From positions 1 to 6,639 of the forward strand of contig DKID01000032.1 in NCBI GenBank assembly GCA_002454045.1: a stretch of DNA of 6,639 bases. Direction: 5' to 3'. The notes below the pieces were generated by a model. The model was given only the letters and a program-made list of their open reading frames with translations. It did no database searches and had not been told where the DNA came from. Position 1 is the first letter of the stretch, and every line of letters begins with the position of its first letter. This DNA comes from Nitrospina sp. UBA6727. GTDB lineage: Bacteria; Nitrospinota; Nitrospinia; Nitrospinales; VA-1. A program made the translations under genes and the position numbers. Below are positions 1-4,850 of the stretch, in pieces.

Positions 1-114
1 CGCCGTATTAAGGTCCCCGCGCCCCCCTTCCCCCATTTTTTTCCGGCGGCGTTTTTCCCCGCAGCGTTTTTCTCGGCGGCGTTTTTTCGTCTGCGGATTT
101 TAGTCCGCGATTAA
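1..114 (+). other. Open frame entering from left edge, ending at TAA 112-114; possible gene tail
   Basis: Plus-strand frame 1 is open from the first base to a TAA at 112-114 and carries the five-residue Pro/Ser-Ala-Ala-Phe-Phe repeats. The frame could be the C-terminal end of a plus-strand gene converging on the DUF420 gene, with the two stops overlapping. The Phe-rich composition looks unlike a normal protein tail. The minus strand is also open here, in frame beyond the DUF420 stop, so openness alone is not evidence of coding. The region may equally be non-coding. Confidence 0.15.
34..90. repeat. 15-bp degenerate tandem repeat, T-run/GC alternation
   Basis: The core GCGTTTTTC recurs at 49-57 and 64-72, and with one extra T at 79-88, giving a 15-bp period. 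A more diverged copy precedes it (34-48, a seven-T run followed by CCGGCG). Fifteen is a multiple of three, so the repeat encodes a five-residue periodicity in every frame. On the plus strand it reads as Pro/Ser-Ala-Ala-Phe-Phe repeats. On the minus strand, in frame with the upstream gene, it reads as Lys-Asn-Ala-Ala-Glu/Gly repeats. It lies just past the stop of the DUF420 gene. The T runs sit on the plus strand, so it is not an ordinary terminator for that minus-strand gene. It could be intergenic repeat DNA or part of a coding tail belonging to a gene beyond the left edge. Confidence 0.75.
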
Positions 115-830
115 GATTTGTGCGGATAAATGACGTAGAGCATGAGATAGGTTGCGGTGCTGGTCACCAGTACCAAAGCGAAGACGACCATGGTGACTCG
201 CCCCAAAATCCGATGCCGTCTTGCCGCCGTCGGTAGTAATTTTTCGATGAGTTTCTCCGCGCTGACCACCAACGCGATGGTGGCGAAAATCAATCCATAC
301 GCCACGCTGGCGCCGAACGGATTCTGCCGAACCGCCAGTAAAATGGCTTGCACCAGAGCCCAGCATCCAAAAATGGTGAGCAGAATTATTTTGAACGTGC
401 GCGGTTGCATTTTCAATTCCCCGGTTTTCAGACGGTAATCTCCGCCCGTGTTTTCGCTGGCGCGGAATCCCAATGGGATCATGTAGAAAGCGAGAACCAA
501 TCCTAAAGTAACCAGAAAGAGATGGGTAGTTAAGACCGGGACGAAAACGTTATGGTAAACATCGTCCGTGCCGCCGAAGCCTTCCCTGCCTTCAAAGGCG
601 AGAACCCCGAGTTGCCGGGCGTAATAGTAAGCGCAGAAGTAGACGACCATCGACACCATGGAAACGAGAATCAGTTTATGGTGCCGAGTTCCCTGCGCCT
701 TCTTAGCCATCGCCCACGACACAAGAAAGAGAATGGTGAAAACGAGTGCCAGCAGATAACTGACGTCGGCCCCTATCGTCCCCGATGGAGCCAAAAATCC
801 GGGTTGCTCGAGAAGCGTTTTCATGTTCAC
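111..830 (-). CDS. DUF420 family integral membrane protein
   Basis: A 239-residue polytopic membrane protein with hydrophobic segments at about 24-42, 53-72, 96-118, 147-166, 173-192 and 211-233. The family call rests on a His-rich turn after helix 1 (His50-His51), an aromatic helix 2 ending in Tyr68-Tyr70, a helix 3 with His93 and His103, and a last segment beginning R-R-H-R-I-L-G-R and ending with T-Y-L-M-L-Y before a short tail. These are the landmarks of DUF420 (YozB/CtaM-like) proteins. In Firmicutes that family is needed for activity of aa3-type haem-copper oxidases, and the spaced histidines are plausible metal or haem ligands. This protein is longer than usual, with roughly 75 extra residues holding two helices (about 120-195) before the last helix. 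The start is either GTG at 830 or ATG at 824; neither has a clear ribosome site, and GTG overlaps the TGA of a tiny upstream frame in a GTGA arrangement. It is probably last in a minus-strand cluster. The biological role here is inferred. Confidence 0.8.
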   Translation of the reverse strand: MNMKTLLEQPGFLAPSGTIGADVSYLLALVFTILFLVSWAMAKKAQGTRHHKLILVSMVSMVVYFCAYYYARQLGVLAFEGREGFGGTDDVYHNVFVPVLTTHLFLVTLGLVLAFYMIPLGFRASENTGGDYRLKTGELKMQPRTFKIILLTIFGCWALVQAILLAVRQNPFGASVAYGLIFATIALVVSAEKLIEKLLPTAARRHRILGRVTMVVFALVLVTSTATYLMLYVIYPHKS

Positions 831-951
831 GGCGAAACTTTTTTCGTGTGAGGATGGCGGCGGCGCGATGACGACGGTGACGTGACGGCGCGACGACGGT
901 GACAGCGGCGGAGTCGTATTGGCAAGGGTATCGACGGCATCCGAAAACGCA
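831..951 (-). other. 121-bp spacer with 22-bp direct repeat and a possible tiny coupled ORF
   Basis: This gap between two minus-strand genes has an 11-bp direct repeat, ACGACGGTGAC, at 871-881 and 893-903 inside a GC-rich, GAC/GGC-biased stretch. On the minus strand a 41-codon frame fits the gap almost exactly. Its ATG (952-950) overlaps the preceding TGA by one base, and its TGA (829-827) overlaps the following GTG start in a GTGA arrangement. The peptide would be strongly Arg/Ser/His/Pro-rich with no recognisable domain, as expected from random GC-rich DNA. The stop-start junctions look like translational coupling, but the composition argues against a real protein. The possibility is left open at low probability. 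Confidence 0.25.
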
Positions 952-1131
952 TCAACTTTCCCCTTTGCCTATCAACCAAGTTCCGCCATAAAACTCGGAG
1001 GCGCCGAGCAACGACAAGGTCAGCAGAAATTCCATGCTCGTCTGCTTGAAGAACATAAAGACCACCGCCGTGACGGTGGCCAAGCCAATCAGTTGCAACG
1101 TCCTGCCCAAAAAATATCTTACCGACTTCAC
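952..1131 (-). CDS. Small membrane protein, 59 residues, GTG start
   Basis: The frame opens with GTG at 1131, only 6 bp after the TGA of the upstream gene (1140-1138), and ends at TGA 954-952. AAAGG at 1146-1142 lies 10 nt upstream and can serve as the ribosome site. The product begins MKSVRYFLGRTLQLIGLA, a basic start, and continues into a hydrophobic segment (about residues 9-27). After a short FFKQTSMEF turn comes a second moderately hydrophobic stretch (about 34-53, ending GGTWLIG). The sequence reads like a genuine small bitopic or hairpin membrane protein, with sensible codon use and no low complexity. Arg-Tyr-Phe-Leu-Gly-Arg followed by a Leu-rich helix resembles small membrane proteins seen elsewhere in Gram-negative genomes, but I cannot name the family. 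Its spacing makes co-transcription and probably translational coupling with the 194-residue gene likely. Confidence 0.72.
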   Translation of the reverse strand: MKSVRYFLGRTLQLIGLATVTAVVFMFFKQTSMEFLLTLSLLGASEFYGGTWLIGKGES

Positions 1132-1137
1132 GATGAT

Positions 1138-1722
1138 TCAGCCTTTCAGCGCAACCTTGACCTGCTTATTGGCGTCCATCAATTCCGCTAAACTGTCTTT
1201 GCTAAACTGGTGCATGTTTTCGCGAACCGATGCCAACACGATGCTGCCCGCCTTGGTAAAAGTGCTGGGAGAATTTGGTACGGAAGGGTCGGGTTGACCG
1301 CTCATAACTTTCTCGCGCCGTTTTGCCACCACCTTATTGTCGAACAAATCGTCCAGGGGAAATCGGTATTGAAGTTTTACATAGTTCCGCTTTTTTTCGG
1401 TTTCCTTGCTTGAGTCCCAAACTATATTCTCCATTTCGATCGACTCCGGCTTGTGCGTTCCCTTCGCCAAAATTTTTTTGATTTGCTGGAAATAGGATTG
1501 CATCGCCTTCGGCGTTTTGATTTCATCCTCTGGAATTTTTGAACTGATTTCAAACTCGATGGTGTTGTCGCTCAAGACGGGGCGACTGATTTCGTAGGTG
1601 ACATTGTCGTGGTTAAATCGGCGTCCCTTTTTGGCTGTGTATCTCGACTGCATCTCCTCAACCAACGCGGCGAGGCCCTCGGTGGCAAATTGACTAAACA
1701 GCAAACCTTTTAGATTCGGCAT
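1138..1722 (-). CDS. Unrecognised 194-residue soluble protein
   Basis: I do not recognise this protein. It begins MPNLKGLLFSQFATEGLAAL, has no signal peptide and no membrane helix, and is mixed alpha/beta and rich in Lys, Glu and Ser. The first 40 residues look helical. A region at about 40-65 alternates polar and hydrophobic residues as in beta strands (VTYEISRPVL, NTIEFEISSKI). A helical stretch rich in Gln and Lys follows (about 72-90), then a second probable strand pair (about 95-122), and finally a Pro/Ser-rich linker (about 142-156) and a C-terminal helix. The start is well supported: GGAG (1734-1731) stands 8 nt before the ATG. The next gene begins 6 bp after its stop, so the two are probably one transcript. 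A perfect 16-bp palindrome lies 20-35 bp upstream of its start. The long open frame with a good ribosome site makes the gene real; the function is unknown. Confidence 0.8.
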   Translation of the reverse strand: MPNLKGLLFSQFATEGLAALVEEMQSRYTAKKGRRFNHDNVTYEISRPVLSDNTIEFEISSKIPEDEIKTPKAMQSYFQQIKKILAKGTHKPESIEMENIVWDSSKETEKKRNYVKLQYRFPLDDLFDNKVVAKRREKVMSGQPDPSVPNSPSTFTKAGSIVLASVRENMHQFSKDSLAELMDANKQVKVALKG

Positions 1723-1730
1723 TCATTTTT

Positions 1731-1736
1731 CTCCAA
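1731..1736 (-). promoter_or_regulatory. Strong ribosome binding site of the 194-residue gene
   Basis: TTGGAG on the minus strand ends 8 nt before the ATG at 1722-1720. An overlapping ATG at 1726-1724 is in a different frame, so the Shine-Dalgarno spacing decides for 1722. Confidence 0.6.
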
Positions 1737-1741
1737 ATAAA

Positions 1742-1757
1742 AATTTTGATCAAAATT
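1742..1757. promoter_or_regulatory. Perfect 16-bp palindrome, possible operator
   Basis: AATTTTGATCAAAATT is its own reverse complement. It lies 20-35 bp upstream of the start codon of the 194-residue gene, in the gap behind the HmuY-like gene. The position and symmetry would suit a dimeric regulator, but no flanking -35/-10 pair is convincing. AT-rich palindromes of this size can occur by chance. Confidence 0.35.
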
Positions 1758-1778
1758 GATTACACCGCCGCCGGCTTC

Positions 1779-1829
1779 GTCCTCGCGCGGGAAGAACGGG
1801 TCGCAAGGACGCTAACATTCGCTAACATT
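1779..1829. repeat. Hairpin-forming inverted repeat followed by a 10-bp tandem duplication
   Basis: GTCCTCGCG (1779-1787) and CGCAAGGAC (1802-1810) form a 9-bp stem around a 14-nt loop; on the minus strand the only imperfect pair is a G-U wobble. Directly beside it CGCTAACATT is repeated in tandem at 1810-1819 and 1820-1829. The group sits just downstream of the HmuY-like gene stop on the minus strand. No U tract follows the stem on that strand, so it is not a canonical intrinsic terminator. It may still form a 3' end or processing structure. Confidence 0.4.
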
Positions 1830-1840
1830 TTTTCGCGCGA

Positions 1841-2644
1841 TCAAAACGGCGGCATGGATTGCGATGGCAACGACGCCATTGCAGACGAGTTCGCCGTCAT
1901 CGCCGCCGTCGCTTTCAAAAAATTATTGGACCCGTTGTCCTGATATACATAGCGGATTTTTATACAGCCCGCCTCCTTGTTGTCGCAATAGAAATTCAAA
2001 AACTGGAACTTGGCAAACTTACCGTTGGCGGTGCGCGCGGCGTAGATATTTTTCTTGGCGGTGAGTTTGTGAGTGAAATAATTATAGTTGTACCATTTCG
2101 TCAAGACCGGGTTTTCGGTTTCCGTTTTCGCCGCGATGTCCTGAATATAATTTTCCGTGGGCACTTCCGCCACCGTGTCAAAATCGACGACGCCCAAGTC
2201 GAGCAGCCCCGCCTTCCCCAGCCGAGTTGAAGCGCCGCCGTTGGATATCACCTTGCCCCGCCTAAAAGCCAAGTCCCACTCCAAAGACGAAGTGTCGAGA
2301 ATGCGAACCGGCGCGCCGCGGGAAAAGTCAAAATACACATAGTCTTTTTCCGAAGAAGCGTTTACCGTTGTCACTCGGGCGGCAAGCAAATTAGCAAAAG
2401 ACGCCGGCGCGGGTTCCGCCTTTTCCTCAGACTTGCTAGCCATCTTGCCTGCTTCGGGAAGGGTGACGCTGGGAGAGTTCAGAAAATTTTCCAACTGCAC
2501 AAGTTTCGCGGGCAACCAGAAAATACCGACCAAAAGTAGCGAGACGCAGAGGTTGAGCAAAAAAATATTCCGCCAAAGTTTTTTCTTTTTGTCCATCCGC
2601 GGATCAGACATCGGCGGCGCGGTTCTGTCAAAAGGTTCATTCAT
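1841..2644 (-). CDS. Membrane-anchored HmuY-like protein
   Basis: Read from the ATG at 2644 it has 267 residues: a short basic cytoplasmic head (DKKKK at 18-22), one membrane segment (about 27-46), a Lys/Glu/Pro-rich linker (about 60-85) and a beta-rich domain (about 88-237). The domain shows the usual HmuY-family landmarks in order: YVYFDF near 102-107, W-D-L-A-F at 123-127, N-G-G at 135-137, a WYNYN segment at 184-188, the IYAARTANGKFAKFQFL core at 200-216, and a closing YVYQ at 232-235. HmuY of Porphyromonas binds haem outside the cell. This one is anchored by an N-terminal helix rather than being a secreted lipoprotein and has only one histidine (192), so haem binding is not assured. Cys220 and Cys227 could form a disulfide. 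A GTG at 2698 is in frame and would add 18 residues. I prefer 2644 because a TATAAT box lies only about 12 bp before 2698. The gene heads the minus-strand cluster. Confidence 0.72.
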   Translation of the reverse strand: MNEPFDRTAPPMSDPRMDKKKKLWRNIFLLNLCVSLLLVGIFWLPAKLVQLENFLNSPSVTLPEAGKMASKSEEKAEPAPASFANLLAARVTTVNASSEKDYVYFDFSRGAPVRILDTSSLEWDLAFRRGKVISNGGASTRLGKAGLLDLGVVDFDTVAEVPTENYIQDIAAKTETENPVLTKWYNYNYFTHKLTAKKNIYAARTANGKFAKFQFLNFYCDNKEAGCIKIRYVYQDNGSNNFLKATAAMTANSSAMASLPSQSMPPF

Positions 2645-2709
2645 GATGCAAATTTTTTTATGGCTTCGGTCGCGTTGCGGTTCCGAAATCGGCGACACAA
2701 TAATCGCGA

Positions 2710-2715
2710 ATTATA
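2710..2715 (-). promoter_or_regulatory. Candidate -10 box for the HmuY-like gene
   Basis: The minus strand reads a perfect TATAAT in an AT-rich stretch of the 145-bp divergent region. No good -35 hexamer stands 16-18 bp upstream (TTTTAT at best). Transcription would begin near 2703, giving a leader of about 60 nt to the ATG at 2644 and almost none to the GTG at 2698. Confidence 0.4.
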
Positions 2716-2789
2716 TATCACCGCGACGGCGAATAAAATAGCAATTCTCGGACAAAAAGAATAGTGTAGCAATTTTTCAAACGCCGCTT

Positions 2790-4817
2790 ATGAACCAACA
2801 CATCAACCGCGCTTTCGAATGGGTTCCCGCCGACTTGCAACCGTGGGTGCTGATTTTTCTCATCGTGACCGCGATGACGGCGTTCACCCTGGGCGCGTGG
2901 CAAAAACTAAACCGTCTGCGGAAAGCCGCGCCGGACAACCGATTCGACCAACCTATCAAACGCATCGTCACCACTCTTCGCATCGCCTTCGGGCAAAAAA
3001 AATTCATGCAGGAACCGAAGTCGGGGTGGATGCACGCCGTGATATTCTGGGGATTTCTAATCCTCCTCATCCGCGCCGGCGAATTTTTTGTCGTCGGTTT
3101 GTTCCCGCAAATTGATTCCCATTTTCCCGGCAGCGCCCCCTTCATCTTGCCTTATCTGTGGGTCAAAGACGGCGCCGTCGTCGCGGTCACAGCGGCGGTA
3201 CTTTACGCCCTCTATCGTAGATTAGTGACGAAGCCCGCCCACCTCACACTCTCCGGCGAAGGACTCCTCATCCTGTACTTGATACTCGTCATCATGGTCA
3301 GCGATGTTTTATTCGACGCCGCCTTCCTCGCTCTGCGCCCCGATGTAGAAGGCGCCGCGACCCTCGCCGCACTTTTCGTTCCCGTCGTCAGCCAGTTGGG
3401 GACGAACTTCGCCGGGCACCTTCACAGCCTGTCCTACTGGGCGCATGTGTCCGCCATCCTTTTTTTTCTGACGCTCCTTCCGCGTAGCAAACATTTTCAC
3501 ATCCTGACTTCTATCCCAAACGTTTTCTTGTCCAACTTAAATCCCGGCAGCAGTTTGCATCGCATCAATTTTGAAGACAACGACAACGATGACAACGACG
3601 ACAAAACCTTCGGCGTCGCGGAAATAAAAAGTTTCACATGGAAACAAATGCTGGACTTGCACACCTGCACCCAATGCGGTCGGTGCGACCAAGTCTGCCC
3701 GGCGCTGGCGACCGGCAAACCGCTTTCGCCGCAAGAGTTGACCGTCAACTTGCGCGACCACCTGAACAGTTTGCGCGACGACGCCGAGGATGCCGTCGAT
3801 GACTCCGCCGCCGTTGCCGACGTCGACCTGCTCGGTGATGTCGTTCACGACGAAACCCTTTGGGCTTGCACCACCTGCGGCGCCTGCGAATCCGCTTGCC
3901 CGGTGATGATCGAATACATCGACAAAGTGATCGACCTCCGCCGCGGACTCGTCATGACCAAAGACCGCTACCCGCAAGAGTTTGTCGCCGCGTTCAAATC
4001 GCTGGAAACCCAATCCAACCCGTGGGGATTTCCCAAACACTCGCGCAGCGACTGGGCGGCAGCCGACCTCGGCGTTCCCGTTTGGGACAAAGCCAACCCC
4101 ACCGAGTATTTATATTTCGTCGGATGCAACGGCTCGTTCGACGCGCGCGGCAAAAAAATTTCCGCGGCGGTGGTCAAAACTTTGCAACGGGCCGGCGTCA
4201 GTTTTTCCATTCTCGGAAACGATGAAGGCTGCACCGGCGACCCGGCACGGCGCGCGGGCAATGAATATCTGTTCGACATGTTGGCACGCAAAAACGCCGC
4301 CACCTTCCAGCAAAAAGGCGTACAAAAAATCGTCACCCACTGCCCGCATTGTCTCAACACGCTGAAAAATGAGTATCCCGAATTCGGCGCGCAACTGGAA
4401 GTAATTCACCATTCCGAGTTGCTGGAAAAATTGCTCGCCGATGGAAAACTATCCGCCGACAAAAAAATCGGCGGCACCGTTGTCACGCACGATTCCTGCT
4501 ACTTGGGGCGACACAACGGAGTCTACGACGCGCCGCGCAACGTGCTCGCGGCGGGCGCGGACAAAACTCGCGAAGTCAAACAAAGTCGCGAAAACGGAAC
4601 TTGTTGCGGAGCCGGCGGCGCGCGGTTCTTGCTCGAAGAAAATATCGGCACGCGCATGAGCCACCATCGGCTCGACGAATTGCTGGCCGCCAACCCCGAC
4701 ACCATCGCCACATCCTGCCCCTATTGCGTACTCATGTTGGAAGACGCGGTGAAGGCGAAGGGCTTGCAGGGGAAAGTGCAAGTCAAAGACATCGCCGAGT
4801 TCGTCCTCGAAAAATAA
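2790..4817 (+). CDS. Membrane-bound Fe-S oxidoreductase, NarI-like/HdrD-like fusion (EMO/FadF type)
   Basis: This 675-residue protein probably takes electrons from a soluble carrier such as reduced EtfAB and delivers them to (mena)quinone. Residues 1-240 form a NarI-like membrane domain with helices near 17-38, 81-105, 121-142, 157-181 and 211-230. His82, His212, His219, His235 and His237 include the likely haem b ligands. Two 4Fe-4S motifs follow: Cys293/296/299/303 and Cys360/363/366/370. Two CCG domains follow with identical spacing: Cys446, Cys481, Cys518/521, then Cys570, Cys605-606, Cys643/646. The first reads GCTGDPARR, lacking the first Cys of the CC pair; the second is complete (CCGAGGARF) and is expected to hold the catalytic non-cubane cluster. 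This layout matches EMO-type and FadF-type proteins tied to acyl-CoA oxidation, not a soluble HdrD or GlpC. An Asp/Asn run (263-271) lies between the membrane and first cluster. No etfAB or acyl-CoA dehydrogenase gene is visible nearby, so the partner is inferred. The start has no clear ribosome site but gives the full N-terminal helix. Confidence 0.88.
   Translation: MNQHINRAFEWVPADLQPWVLIFLIVTAMTAFTLGAWQKLNRLRKAAPDNRFDQPIKRIVTTLRIAFGQKKFMQEPKSGWMHAVIFWGFLILLIRAGEFFVVGLFPQIDSHFPGSAPFILPYLWVKDGAVVAVTAAVLYALYRRLVTKPAHLTLSGEGLLILYLILVIMVSDVLFDAAFLALRPDVEGAATLAALFVPVVSQLGTNFAGHLHSLSYWAHVSAILFFLTLLPRSKHFHILTSIPNVFLSNLNPGSSLHRINFEDNDNDDNDDKTFGVAEIKSFTWKQMLDLHTCTQCGRCDQVCPALATGKPLSPQELTVNLRDHLNSLRDDAEDAVDDSAAVADVDLLGDVVHDETLWACTTCGACESACPVMIEYIDKVIDLRRGLVMTKDRYPQEFVAAFKSLETQSNPWGFPKHSRSDWAAADLGVPVWDKANPTEYLYFVGCNGSFDARGKKISAAVVKTLQRAGVSFSILGNDEGCTGDPARRAGNEYLFDMLARKNAATFQQKGVQKIVTHCPHCLNTLKNEYPEFGAQLEVIHHSELLEKLLADGKLSADKKIGGTVVTHDSCYLGRHNGVYDAPRNVLAAGADKTREVKQSRENGTCCGAGGARFLLEENIGTRMSHHRLDELLAANPDTIATSCPYCVLMLEDAVKAKGLQGKVQVKDIAEFVLEK
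3574..3603 (+). repeat. GAC/AAC trinucleotide-rich run encoding an Asp/Asn linker
   Basis: Within the Fe-S oxidoreductase gene, GAC, AAC and GAT codons alternate for about ten codons, giving residues 262-271 as an acidic Asp/Asn run. It joins the membrane domain to the ferredoxin-like domain, where relatives usually have a Glu-rich linker. The run looks like a short in-frame microsatellite whose length can change by whole codons without breaking the gene. Confidence 0.6.
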
Positions 4818-4850
4818 ACGCGGCGTCGTCGTTATCCGCCGGGAATTTTT
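4810..4850. terminator. Possible bidirectional terminator between convergent genes
   Basis: CGGCG (4821-4825) and CGCCG (4837-4841) form a 5-bp GC stem with an 11-nt loop spanning the 14-bp gap and the first bases of the facing gltX end. On the plus strand the stem is followed by GGAATTTTT. On the minus strand it is followed by CGTTTATTTTT. The T-rich tails on both sides suit a shared terminator for two convergent genes, but the stem is short and overlaps gltX coding sequence. Confidence 0.35.

Noticed and set aside
91..110. Stem GCGGA/TCCGC beside the DUF420 stop as its terminator
   Set aside because: On the transcribed minus strand the stem is followed by A-rich, not U-rich, sequence, so it does not fit an intrinsic terminator for that gene.
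446..521. The fused gene's first CCG domain lacking a Cys (residues 480-481, around positions 4227-4232) considered as a damaging mutation; coordinates here are residue numbers of domain landmarks
   Set aside because: GCTGDPARR in the first CCG domain is, as I recall, usual in FadF/EMO-type relatives, and the second domain is complete, so this is a family trait rather than damage.
1859..2230. Plus-strand frame of 123 codons opposite the HmuY-like gene
   Set aside because: The composition is Arg/His/Val-rich with no motif, while the minus-strand frame carries recognisable HmuY landmarks.
3537..4040. Long minus-strand frame (167 codons) opposite the Fe-S oxidoreductase gene
   Set aside because: It lies antisense to the two ferredoxin motifs, has Val/Asp-repeat composition caused by the GAC/AAC run, and shows no domain. 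It is a shadow of a well-identified gene.
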